Virus record (IMG/VR): IMGVR_UViG_3300026519_000024
Span: 1-40,426 of that record
Direction: 5' to 3' (one strand)
From: a virus
DNA: 40,426 nucleotides
Under the pieces are notes generated by a model that made no database searches, had not been told where the DNA came from, and saw only the letters and a list, made by a program, of their open reading frames with translations. Every line of letters begins with the position of its first letter. Position 1 is the first letter of the stretch. A program made the position numbers and the translations under genes. Positions 1 to 7,041 of the stretch are shown here, piece by piece.

Positions 1-289
1 CTTGGCTATTGTGTTTTGTTTTGCCCTTGTTCCATGCCTCAGTGATGCCACCCGCCTTTCCACCTGCACGCATCGCCATTCTTGCATGCTCTTTGCAGTA
101 CTTTCTGAAGGTGAAACTGACATATCTGACCTCATTGTTGCAACTTTCGTGTGCACACGTTGGCTCCGCATCTAGCCCCAAGAGCAGCCCATAGGTATAT
201 TCCTTTGCCTTTAAGGAGTGCCCTGTCTGTAAGTGTGTAGCAAAAGCTCTTTTGTTATCAAATTCTAATTCACATATCTTGCACTTCAT
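1..289 (-). CDS. Zinc-finger, homing-endonuclease-like protein (partial, cut by left edge)
   Basis: An open frame starts at ATG 289-287 and stays open for 96 codons to the window edge, so the C-terminal part is missing. AAGAGG lies five bases before the ATG. The N-terminus is a C2H2-like finger (CKICELEFDNKRAFATH followed by H at residue 24). A second cysteine pair (CAHESC, about residues 45-50) and the stretch FRKYCKEHARMAMRAG follow, then ITEAWNKGKTK near the edge. An AWNKG(K/L)T motif behind Cys/His fingers is typical of phage NUMOD-containing homing endonucleases and related HNH or Vsr-like enzymes. The catalytic domain would lie outside the window, so the nuclease assignment is inference. 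The gene sits just downstream of the capsid gene, behind its terminator, with its own promoter, which fits a free-standing mobile gene. Confidence 0.7.
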   Translation of the reverse strand, partial: MKCKICELEFDNKRAFATHLQTGHSLKAKEYTYGLLLGLDAEPTCAHESCNNEVRYVSFTFRKYCKEHARMAMRAGGKAGGITEAWNKGKTKHNSQ

Positions 290-315
290 AAAAACCTCTT
301 CTGGTAATATGTTCT

Positions 316-344
316 ATTATAACACAAAAACTTGGTTTTGTAAA
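316..344 (-). promoter_or_regulatory. Sigma-70-type promoter for the left-edge gene
   Basis: On the minus strand a -35 box TTTACA (344-339) is followed by a 17-base spacer and a perfect -10 box TATAAT (321-316). The expected start of transcription is near 309, about 20 bases before the ATG at 289. It lies between the capsid-gene terminator and the zinc-finger gene, so this gene appears to be transcribed by host RNA polymerase independently of the late operon. Confidence 0.75.
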
Positions 345-362
345 GTAGTTATCACTGCTTAG

Positions 363-393
363 CGAAATAAAAAAGGCACCCTTCGGTGCCTTT
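363..393 (-). terminator. Rho-independent terminator of the capsid gene
   Basis: A perfect 9-base-pair stem (AAAGGCACC / GGTGCCTTT, arms 385-393 and 372-380) encloses a four-base loop (381-384). On the minus strand it is followed by a run of six T (complement of 369-374), then ATTT. It begins about 30 bases after the capsid-gene stop codon and ends the scaffold-capsid transcription unit. Confidence 0.88.
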
Positions 394-424
394 CTCTCTC
401 TAACTGGTTGTTTTTATTAGGGTT

Positions 425-2155
425 TTAGCCTAATAGATTTTGTACAATAACCAAGCCATATAAGTCCGGACGTACTAACTTCTTTCCGTATCTTGTCATG
501 ACGCCCTTTCTTGGGACGAAATCCTCGATACCGAAGATCGTGGGAGTTACTTGGAGTGGCACATAAGGAGCATAAACATATCCACTTTCAAGGAAGCTTG
601 ATCCTTTACGTCCTACCAAAATAACGTTACGAGGGAAATATGGGTCCACAAAAACATCCCATTTCTTACTCAAACTACCTGTCTTAACAGCGCCGATATC
701 ACCTTTACCTTCATCATGTACAACATTTGCACGGAAGCCACTAGTAAACTCAAGGATGTTAGAAACTTCTGGACTTACAACCACAAAGTTAGCACCACCT
801 CTAAGAGTCTTACGGTGAATCTGTGCAGAAACATCATTAATCGTCTCTACCAAAGTCTCATACCATTCAGACACAGTGCCAGTAAAGTCGGCACCAAAAA
901 GAGCCTCATTTGCTGAAGTGCTGATAGGAGTACCCAAATCACGGTTAAGGAACTTACCTGGACGACGTGACCAGTGATAAACAGCAGCCGATGCGCCTTT
1001 AATAAGGTCTTCCAAGAGTTCTTGGTCGATTTCAAGTGCAATCTGTTCCGATAAGATAGAAGTAAGCTCTACCTCAGCATCGAGATTGTGGTAAGCACTC
1101 AAATCTTGACCCAACTCAGGAGTCCATTTTGCTTTCAATTTCTTAGTCTTGGCAGTCACTTCGACTGAGTCAACTTTAATATCAATTTCAGGAATAGCAG
1201 CTTCACTTTCCAAGCCCCATTCAACAGTGCCAGCGATTGAACCTAGACCACCACCGCCTTGGAAATTATCATCCATTGCGAATGTAACATCTGGGGTGTC
1301 CAAAGCAATTGCAGCCATTTCATTTGGCGTCGAAGTACCAGCCAAATCAATGACAGCAACACGCAAGTGAGTGTAAGTATCACCTGTTTGCTCAACACCA
1401 GCAGCATTAGACTTTGCAGTCAAACGTCGAACTTGTGAGCCTGATGTGAGACCAGCAAGTGTCACGGAAACCAAGTCACTACGGTTAAATGGTTGACCAC
1501 TTGCTTCCAAAGCACTCAAGGGAGTGGTGAAGATAGCGGCAGTAGTAGTACCAGATACCAAGTCAGGATCATGACGAAGCAAAAGGTCAAGGTTGGCAGT
1601 TCCGACACCAGGAGCACCAACACCGAAAGTACCAGAAGCCACATTTGTGAGGGTAATATTGGTAGCCGAACCAGTAGGTGAGCTATAGCCGTTGTTCAAG
1701 TTGTAAAAACTCTTTTCAGCGCCAGCACCTTGAGAAAGGTCTACACCACCAGTGATTTGACTTGCAACCTTCGAACCACCGTACACTGACTCCTCAGCAA
1801 TACTACCTAAGCGTGAGCTATTAGTGGTAAAATCGAGGAAGAAGATCAAGCCTGATGGCAAGCTCATCGGCTGGACACTTACAAGCTCGTTGGCGATCAA
1901 GGCACCAAATACTCGTCTTACGATAGGAAATGCAACTGCTGCAAAACCTTCCACATCACCAGCTGCCATCGAAGAAGCTTCCCGAAGAAGCTCAGCTGCC
2001 TGGTTCTCTAACAATCGAGCCATATTGCCTTTGGCATGCTCCGATTCTAGACCTTCTAAAAGACCGGTTTCGGTCCATTTAGCGAGAAGCGCGTGGCTTT
2101 CCGCTGAGCGATCAACTTTAGTGATCCCTTCTGTTAGTTTTCTCAAAATACTCAT
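425..2155 (-). CDS. 23: Major capsid protein, T4 gp23-like
   Basis: This 576-residue protein is the main shell subunit. It shows hallmark gp23-family strings: KWTETGLLEGL (about 26-36), NMARLLENQAAELLREA (44-60), PIVRRVFGALIANELVSVQPMSLPSGLIFFLDF (from about 77) and a C-terminus ending in RPDLYGLVIVQNLLG. Length is close to T4 gp23 (about 520) and its diverged relatives. A gp21-type cleavage site (L/I-x-E) is present as LRE-A at residues 57-60, at the place where T4 gp23 is matured, so the propeptide is probably about 59 residues. The start has a strong Shine-Dalgarno (TAAGGAG, about 8 bases upstream). It lies directly downstream of the scaffold gene, as in T4, and is followed by a strong terminator. 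Confidence 0.96.
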   Translation of the reverse strand: MSILRKLTEGITKVDRSAESHALLAKWTETGLLEGLESEHAKGNMARLLENQAAELLREASSMAAGDVEGFAAVAFPIVRRVFGALIANELVSVQPMSLPSGLIFFLDFTTNSSRLGSIAEESVYGGSKVASQITGGVDLSQGAGAEKSFYNLNNGYSSPTGSATNITLTNVASGTFGVGAPGVGTANLDLLLRHDPDLVSGTTTAAIFTTPLSALEASGQPFNRSDLVSVTLAGLTSGSQVRRLTAKSNAAGVEQTGDTYTHLRVAVIDLAGTSTPNEMAAIALDTPDVTFAMDDNFQGGGGLGSIAGTVEWGLESEAAIPEIDIKVDSVEVTAKTKKLKAKWTPELGQDLSAYHNLDAEVELTSILSEQIALEIDQELLEDLIKGASAAVYHWSRRPGKFLNRDLGTPISTSANEALFGADFTGTVSEWYETLVETINDVSAQIHRKTLRGGANFVVVSPEVSNILEFTSGFRANVVHDEGKGDIGAVKTGSLSKKWDVFVDPYFPRNVILVGRKGSSFLESGYVYAPYVPLQVTPTIFGIEDFVPRKGVMTRYGKKLVRPDLYGLVIVQNLLG

Positions 2156-2174
2156 TTTATATCTCCTTAAAGAT

Positions 2175-3257
2175 TTATTCTTTTATTCCGGCTAAAGTCT
2201 TCCATCTTGTTTTCTCTGGATTGACTGTCTTTTGTTGTTTTCTTGCGAATGTAGTTTTACGCTTATTCAATTCTTCACTTAGTGATTTTGGAGGATTAAC
2301 CTTAGTTATACTTCCCACTGAGTCTTTAAGAGCTTCATAGACGCTTTTCGCCTCTTCAACAGTTCCGGTTCTAGTTATAGCTTCGACAATTTTTGTTTTT
2401 TGTCGCTCATTCAAGGAGACGCTCATAAGAACCTCATTAGAGTAAAGTAGCTTAGCATTTACGAGATTAATCTCGGTTAATGTTCCAGACAACTCTACAA
2501 TCTTATTCCTAAATGTAAGATTTCTCTCACTAAGGACTTTCTTCTCTTTAATTAGAGAATTATTTTCCGAAAGAAGTTTTTTATTTTCATTCAAAAACTT
2601 TCCTTCCAATTTCTTTGCTTCCGACAAGACGATTTTCTTGATCCGAGCCGCTTGTAATGCTTCATTCACTTTCGTCTCTTTGGGTTCTTTTTTAGCATCA
2701 TTGGGTCCTTCTTCTTTGTCATCTTCGTCTTTTTCGTCTTCTTCAACTTCTTCTCCAAGCTCTTTATCTGCCCCACCTTGAATCGGCTCGTTGCCGCTTG
2801 CGGCAAGCATTTCAGCTAAAGTTGCCTCGTCTAATTCCAACTCTTCATCGGAGCCATCTTCCATCCCTAAATCACCAGCCAACTCATCATGGGTGGATGT
2901 CTCCTCCTCTGCACCTGGTTCAGCTCGCAATTGGCGCTCCAAGGCATCAAAATCTATCTCTATCTCTTCTTCTTCATCCGGGCATGGGCAAAGCTTTTCT
3001 CCATCCGTGAAAGCAAACGGAACATCGACAGCATCTTCGCTCGGTCCTGCTGGTTCACTTTCTTCTTCATCCGTGCCCAAAAGAGAGGCTGCCTCCTCTT
3101 CATCGTCCAAGCCAGGCTCTTCCTGCTCTAACATAACATTTACCGCTTCTTTTATCTGCAGTGAATATTTTTCTAAAAGAGCATCCTCTGCACTCTTGAA
3201 TGCTGCCTCTTTCAAAGCTTTCGCATCCACGATTGCTTGCTTTAACATTTGCGACAT
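2175..3257 (-). CDS. 22: Prohead core scaffolding protein, T4 gp22-like
   Basis: A 360-residue, very acidic protein. I place the start at ATG 3257-3255 (MSQMLKQAIVDAK), preceded by AAAGGGG, rather than at an in-frame ATG 11 codons upstream. About residues 45-190 are dominated by Glu and Asp runs. From about 200 to 280 there is a charged coiled coil (LSEAKKLEGKFLNENKKLL and following), then SLNERQKTKIVEA, a string that recurs in scaffold proteins of diverged T4-like phages. The position between the protease/bS21 genes and the capsid gene matches T4 gene 22. Such proteins form the internal core on which gp23 assembles and are later degraded by the gp21 protease. Confidence 0.85.
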   Translation of the reverse strand: MSQMLKQAIVDAKALKEAAFKSAEDALLEKYSLQIKEAVNVMLEQEEPGLDDEEEAASLLGTDEEESEPAGPSEDAVDVPFAFTDGEKLCPCPDEEEEIEIDFDALERQLRAEPGAEEETSTHDELAGDLGMEDGSDEELELDEATLAEMLAASGNEPIQGGADKELGEEVEEDEKDEDDKEEGPNDAKKEPKETKVNEALQAARIKKIVLSEAKKLEGKFLNENKKLLSENNSLIKEKKVLSERNLTFRNKIVELSGTLTEINLVNAKLLYSNEVLMSVSLNERQKTKIVEAITRTGTVEEAKSVYEALKDSVGSITKVNPPKSLSEELNKRKTTFARKQQKTVNPEKTRWKTLAGIKE

Positions 3258-3285
3258 GTTTCTACCCCTTTTGAAATTGTTTTTC

Positions 3286-3313
3286 ATCATAAATAGTACT
3301 TTATAACGGTAAA
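3286..3313 (-). promoter_or_regulatory. Possible promoter for the scaffold-capsid unit
   Basis: Minus-strand TTTACC (3313-3308), a 16-base spacer, then TATGAT (3291-3286), about 30 bases before the scaffold ATG and after a hairpin that follows the bS21 gene. The spacer contains TATAAAGT, which is also close to the T4 late promoter core TATAAATA. Either reading would give the capsid unit its own promoter. Neither is a perfect match. Confidence 0.35.
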
Positions 3314-3320
3314 ACTCTCA

Positions 3321-3364
3321 TAAAACTAAAGCGCATGCTAATACAATGTATCGACATGCGCCTT
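3321..3364 (-). terminator. Hairpin, possible terminator after bS21
   Basis: On the minus strand a 10-pair stem (AAGGCGCATG with CATGCGCTTT, one G-U pair; arms 3364-3355 and 3337-3328) encloses a 17-base loop. It is followed by TTTAGTTTT. It begins two bases after the bS21 stop codon. The loop is large and the T tract interrupted, so it may be a partial terminator or an RNA-processing/stability element that separates bS21 from the scaffold-capsid mRNA. Confidence 0.5.
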
Positions 3365-3366
3365 GA

Positions 3367-3561
3367 TTATTCAACTTTATCCTTTAATTTCCTTAGTGTG
3401 CGTTGCCTTCTTCTTTCTGCGTCGCGCCTTACCGCAGACGGCTTAATAAAGTTCTTACGCTCCCTACATTCTTCTACAATTCTTGCATTCTTACACTTCT
3501 TTAAAAACTTTCTAATAGCCTTCTCAATGTGCTCACCCTTCTCCGGTCTTACCGCTACCAT
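3367..3561 (-). CDS. rpsU: Ribosomal protein bS21, phage-encoded
   Basis: This 64-residue, strongly basic protein has the bS21 layout. RPEKGEHIEKAIRKFLKKC (5-23) corresponds to the conserved N-terminal helix, RIVEECRERKNFIKPSAVRR (27-46) to the central region with the family's KPS motif, and a C-terminal Arg/Lys-rich helix follows. Bacterial bS21 is 55-71 residues. It sits on the small subunit near the anti-Shine-Dalgarno end of 16S rRNA and helps initiation. Phage copies are known from large and marine phages, where they are thought to enter host ribosomes. AAGAGG lies 8-9 bases before the ATG. The location inside the head operon, between protease and scaffold, is notable. Confidence 0.87.
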   Translation of the reverse strand: MVAVRPEKGEHIEKAIRKFLKKCKNARIVEECRERKNFIKPSAVRRDAERRRQRTLRKLKDKVE

Positions 3562-3576
3562 TTTCTACCTCTTTTG

Positions 3577-4005
3577 TTATTTTAGCTGCTTTATTATACC
3601 AAGTTTTGAAATATCAATTCCGGGGTCGCCTGGATCTCCACCTAATGGACCTGGCGGTGACATAGGATCAGCCTGAGCCATTATCGGTGCCACACCTTCA
3701 AAGATATTTACTCCCCCAATATTCATTCCGCTAATGCCTGCATATGCTTCATTAGCTATTTCCCTAAGTTCTTCTCTTTGCTGACTAGTTCGTTCTATCT
3801 TCTTTTTAGGAGGTGGAACCAGAGTCTTAACTTTACCCGGTCTAGGGGTTTGCCCTTCTTGGATCAAGGTGGGCATCATCCCCTTCATAACCTCAGACAC
3901 TATGTTGCTGACTACTCCACTCTCCAACAACAAACCGTGTATCCTCTCTTTGACGCATTCGTCTATAATAGGACCAAGGAACTTCTTTAAATCAGACTTT
4001 TTCAT
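3577..4005 (-). CDS. Hypothetical head-operon protein (142 aa)
   Basis: The start overlaps the protease stop by four bases (ATGA), with GGGAGAG upstream. The N-terminus (MKKSDLKKFLGPIIDECVKE) is an amphipathic helix containing an I-D-E sequence that would fit the cleavage preference of gp21-type proteases. A basic proline stretch (PPPKKKIERT, about 65-75) follows, and a Gly/Pro-rich segment (PMSPPGPLGGDPGDPG) lies near the C-terminus. No domain was recognised. Placement between protease and scaffold suggests a prohead core or internal head protein, by analogy with the small T4 core proteins gp67 and gp68. That role is inference only. Confidence 0.75.
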   Translation of the reverse strand: MKKSDLKKFLGPIIDECVKERIHGLLLESGVVSNIVSEVMKGMMPTLIQEGQTPRPGKVKTLVPPPKKKIERTSQQREELREIANEAYAGISGMNIGGVNIFEGVAPIMAQADPMSPPGPLGGDPGDPGIDISKLGIIKQLK

Positions 4006-4610
4006 TTCTCTCCCACAACATCATTGAGTAATCGATTGAGGCGATCACCTTTAGTAAAAATATTTGTTCTTCCCTTTGATTCTTTGAGAGCCATATAAGC
4101 GTTTTGCGTCGATGGTTCGCTGACCATGTCAAAACATAGTAAGGTGAAATCATCTTCTACCATAGTGGCACCAGCTGTTTCTATAACTGAACCCATACCG
4201 CGAGATGAAATACCCAGACTCACACCACCATTGATGAGTTCTTTAAGAATCTGCCCAGATGGCGTATTAAGGATCTTAATCTTCCCCATTACCTCATCGC
4301 CTTCCCACCATATCTCGGTCACTAGATGCGAAGCATTCTTGAGATTGATGACCGAATCCTCTGGGTGATCCAGTTCGCCGAGTGCTCGTCGTTCCAGCAC
4401 GAGTTTTTTATAATTCTCGATCTCTCTCTCAAGAATCCGCCTGCTGTAGATTCTTCCGTTACCATTTTTTGCATCGGCTCTCTGCATAATACCGGACAAA
4501 TAGACAGCTGCTCCGGTCTTTACTTCCAGCTTTTCCGCTTCAGATAAAAGGTCTCGGCAGACCCCCCCCTCACACAGCCCAAACCACTCTCTTAACAGCA
4601 ATTTATTCAT
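4002..4610 (-). CDS. 21: Prohead core protease, T4 gp21-like
   Basis: A 202-residue serine protease of the phage prohead protease family (herpes-assemblin-like fold). Visible motifs are NGNGRIYSRRILEREI (49-64), GELDHPE with the probable catalytic His82, SLGISSRGMGS with the catalytic Ser at 135 or 136, and LCFDMVSEPS with Asp161. The enzyme matures the prohead by cutting the scaffold and capsid proteins after (I/L)-x-E. The length matches T4 gp21 (about 212). It overlaps the next gene by four bases. A G8 homopolymer (C8 at 4562-4569 on the plus strand) encodes residues around Glu14-Gly15-Gly16 near the N-terminus and is a spot where sequencing or replication slippage would shift the frame. 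Confidence 0.93.
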   Translation of the reverse strand: MNKLLLREWFGLCEGGVCRDLLSEAEKLEVKTGAAVYLSGIMQRADAKNGNGRIYSRRILEREIENYKKLVLERRALGELDHPEDSVINLKNASHLVTEIWWEGDEVMGKIKILNTPSGQILKELINGGVSLGISSRGMGSVIETAGATMVEDDFTLLCFDMVSEPSTQNAYMALKESKGRTNIFTKGDRLNRLLNDVVGEK

Positions 4611-4612
4611 CT

Positions 4613-5074
4613 TTAGCGTCCCTTATGTTTAACTAGATCCCTTACGAACATAGCGATATCCAACATTTTCTCCTCAACGTCATACTGGACTGATTCAATC
4701 TTATCAGGGCTAAGGGTGGTTGTTTTTTCCATATAAGCCTTTAGAGGTGTCCACATCAAGTTGTAGATCTTTTCTGACTGTAATTCGCTCGAAGTCGCAG
4801 GAGCAAAGTCGTCGTCTTCTTCCTCCTCTAACATCCAATCAGGCATGCCTTCCTTGGAGGCTAGTTGCGCCTGGTGGGCTTTCTGGAATTCTTTTTCTTT
4901 AGCGGCTTCGGCATGAGTGTCTGCACCTGAATTCTGATTAGCCATATGATCTTTATAAGCATCACTCTGAGCTGCTTGACGCATCTCCTTGGCAAAATTT
5001 CCCTTCATTTCTCTCAAATAAGCCTTTATTTCGCTATTGATAGTTTTTGTTAATTTTTCTCTACTAATTTTCAT
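4613..5074 (-). CDS. Hypothetical head-operon protein (153 aa)
   Basis: Starts at ATG 5074 with AGGAG nine bases upstream. The N-terminus MKISREKLTKTINSEIKAYL resembles the MKITPKRLKEII start of the 66-residue protein at 13610-13810 and contains L-R-E at about 20-22, a possible gp21-type cleavage site. The middle is polar and Ala/Gln-rich, with an acidic patch (LEEEEDDDF, about 82-90), and the C-terminal half is predicted helical. No known domain was recognised. It ends three bases before the protease gene begins. A prohead-internal role is plausible from the neighbours and N-terminus, but not shown. Confidence 0.72.
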   Translation of the reverse strand: MKISREKLTKTINSEIKAYLREMKGNFAKEMRQAAQSDAYKDHMANQNSGADTHAEAAKEKEFQKAHQAQLASKEGMPDWMLEEEEDDDFAPATSSELQSEKIYNLMWTPLKAYMEKTTTLSPDKIESVQYDVEEKMLDIAMFVRDLVKHKGR

Positions 5075-5087
5075 TATTTAACTCCTG

Positions 5088-6518
5088 TTAAAAATTCCAC
5101 TGTGATTTTAATCGACCGGAGATAGAGCTAATGGAGATGCCAGGATCGGAATTGTACATAACTACCCTCCCTAACCTTCCAGTTGCCCAATCCCAACCAC
5201 CCAAGTTGTTCCAATCTTTTCCAATTGTTATTTCGCTGGGATCGGAGATTGTCACCAGAGAAGGTAAAGTACTCGGCTGTGCGCCATTCACCGAGACAAG
5301 CGGAGCCGTCGGGTCGGTCAAGTCAAAACATAAACTCTGCCAGCCGCTTATTGATGCGCCTGTCACAACCGTCGGAGAACCATCTCCTGATACTTGCTGC
5401 GACGTGTCTCTATCTAATATTGAGTTAGTTAAGTTCCCACCACCACTCTTCCAGTTAAAGAATATGCTTGAACCCGCTATATTTACCGCCTTATATACTA
5501 TCCCTATAATAATTCTATCCCACGTCGCAACACCTGAGCCTACCATTCTAATCACGTCCGTGGTATCGTTAAAGAGAACAGCTGGTGCTCCGTTATCACC
5601 ATCAGTCAAGTACAGTGGCTGATTTGCCGCAGCAGCCTGAGCTAGGTCCCAGTCAGTTCCGCCAGTTCCAGTGTTGGTCCAACTGCTTATCGAGGCACTA
5701 TTTGCTAATGCTAATTCCCTTGCGTCATAATCTATAAGCGATGCGGGCACCAGGCTCGTATCTCCTATCAGAAACGGAAAATCTTCTAAGATAGCAGCTT
5801 CTACTTTATCTTTAACAGTACCAGATACAATAAATAAGGTAGCTATCTCCAAATCAGGATTTGTGAAGGTGTTGGAATAAGTCTGAGAAGAGCCTAAATG
5901 CAGACCAATCATTTCGGCAACTCCCCTCGCAGCCGTTGCAGACGGAGCATATTTACCCCTTACGTCGGTTATGACGCTCCCATATTCCACAATCTGATAA
6001 GAAGGAATATTCTCAAACTGTTTTGTATTGATGCTGGTCGCTCCACCCGTCTTTGCGATCGCAGTGTTGGCTCTTGTCGAGGAACGAATGTAACTATATG
6101 AATCAACCGCTTCGTTGCCAGTGAACATGCTATATTCTTGCCCGCTCCCATCCACATTATATACGACCCCAATCGTAAACGGGGCAGTAATAGTCGTCAT
6201 ACCTGAACCCGAAAGAACATTCAAACCCCCCCTGGTACGTGATGCATTAGATGCCCTTAATACAGTGCCCAATTCCGGGTTATTGACGACGGTTCCGCCA
6301 GCACCATATTTCTCTGTCAAGTCATATTCTGGTCCGATAGAACCTTGGTTTTCCCAGAAAGATGAAGTCGTCAGAGTTGCCGGGTTGTACCACAGAAGTG
6401 GGTTTAGTTTACTGATTGCGGAGGTATCTTCATCTAGGAGACCCGACAAGTTAAAAAACCGAGACTCAAAATGACTCGGTATTCTCTGTCTGAACAACTG
6501 GTTTACTTTTTTTTGCAT
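5088..6518 (-). CDS. Head-side lectin-fold (ConA/LamG-like) protein
   Basis: A 476-residue beta-rich protein made of two similar halves. Each begins with a 'position plus W' pattern typical of concanavalin A-like/LamG folds: LNPLLWYNPATLTTSSFWEN (about 39-58) and DYDARELALANSASISSWTN (about 265-284). Each contains a middle strand ending in GIVYK or GVVYN, and the second ends with the LamG-like GRLGRVVMYNSD. The weak Shine-Dalgarno leaves the exact start uncertain, but no better start follows. Its place between portal-side genes and the prohead protease suggests a capsid decoration or head fibre that binds glycans. A tail-fibre role cannot be excluded. Confidence 0.7.
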   Translation of the reverse strand: MQKKVNQLFRQRIPSHFESRFFNLSGLLDEDTSAISKLNPLLWYNPATLTTSSFWENQGSIGPEYDLTEKYGAGGTVVNNPELGTVLRASNASRTRGGLNVLSGSGMTTITAPFTIGVVYNVDGSGQEYSMFTGNEAVDSYSYIRSSTRANTAIAKTGGATSINTKQFENIPSYQIVEYGSVITDVRGKYAPSATAARGVAEMIGLHLGSSQTYSNTFTNPDLEIATLFIVSGTVKDKVEAAILEDFPFLIGDTSLVPASLIDYDARELALANSASISSWTNTGTGGTDWDLAQAAAANQPLYLTDGDNGAPAVLFNDTTDVIRMVGSGVATWDRIIIGIVYKAVNIAGSSIFFNWKSGGGNLTNSILDRDTSQQVSGDGSPTVVTGASISGWQSLCFDLTDPTAPLVSVNGAQPSTLPSLVTISDPSEITIGKDWNNLGGWDWATGRLGRVVMYNSDPGISISSISGRLKSQWNF

Positions 6519-6529
6519 AACGAATCCGC

Positions 6530-6940
6530 TTAAACTGTCAGCCCAGAACCAGTAAGTTCGAACATCTCGACAGCATTAATGGTTGTCAAGTCTCCCACCA
6601 GCTCAAAGCTAGCATCAGCTGCGCTTGTCACCAACGACACGAAGACTTCTTTACAACGATGATACATCGTGATCGATTGATTGCTACCAGACAATGTCAC
6701 ATAATGATGCCCGCCAGAAACATTTGTACTAGCCAGGGTATTATAATGTATTTTTATTGCCACGCCCGAGACGTTTATTACGGTTATGGCTTTTGATATT
6801 TGCGGAAATTCAAATTTCATTTCCGCGTCATCCGTTGCGAAGTTAGCCGCTAAGATAGTGCTACCGGTAAGATATGGAATGCCGGAAACTTGATACGAAC
6901 CAACGTTTCCGACCCCCGCTCTTGCGTATGTAAATGTCAT
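6530..6940 (-). CDS. Probable small virion protein (136 aa)
   Basis: A beta-rich, Ser/Thr/Gly-rich protein with no signal peptide or membrane segment. The N-terminus (MTFTYARAGVGNVGSYQVSGIPYLTGS) is of a type I have seen in structural proteins of marine T4-like phages. The central region alternates hydrophobic and polar residues (AITVINVSGVAIKIHYNT), as expected of a beta sandwich. CAGGAG lies about nine bases before the ATG. It is 11 bases upstream of the lectin-like gene and probably works with it on the capsid surface, but no function can be read from the sequence alone. Confidence 0.7.
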   Translation of the reverse strand: MTFTYARAGVGNVGSYQVSGIPYLTGSTILAANFATDDAEMKFEFPQISKAITVINVSGVAIKIHYNTLASTNVSGGHHYVTLSGSNQSITMYHRCKEVFVSLVTSAADASFELVGDLTTINAVEMFELTGSGLTV

Positions 6941-6974
6941 TAATTCTCTCCTGACCTATATTGACTTTATTGAT

Positions 6975-6995
6975 ATTATAATGCCCTCACGGGCA
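6975..6995 (-). terminator. Short hairpin between head genes, weak terminator or processing site
   Basis: On the minus strand TGCCC-GTGA-GGGCA (6995-6982), a 5-pair stem with a GNRA-type tetraloop, is followed immediately by TTATAATAT. It lies in the roughly 100-base gap after the 105-residue membrane protein. The stem is short and the T tract weak. TATAAT overlapping its 3' side (6980-6975) could instead be a -10 box for the next gene, but no good -35 box was found. Confidence 0.35.
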
Positions 6996-7041
6996 CAGTT
7001 AGCTACCCTTGCAGCAGCGCCGTACTGTAGGAAGAAACCAT

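Noticed and set aside
9-194. 61-codon plus-strand frame at the left edge
   Set aside because: The minus strand carries a complete start, ribosome site, promoter and Cys/His motifs over the same bases.
2791-3306. 171-codon Ser-rich frame on the plus strand
   Set aside because: It is the antisense of the Glu/Asp-rich scaffold gene (GAA/GAT read as TTC/ATC-type codons) and has no ribosome site. The minus strand shows clear family motifs.
5131-5622. 163-codon plus-strand frame
   Set aside because: Antisense to the lectin-fold gene. Low complexity and no start signal.
6975-6982. TATAAT as a stand-alone promoter for the 136-residue gene
   Set aside because: No acceptable -35 box 16-18 bases upstream, and it overlaps the tail of a hairpin.
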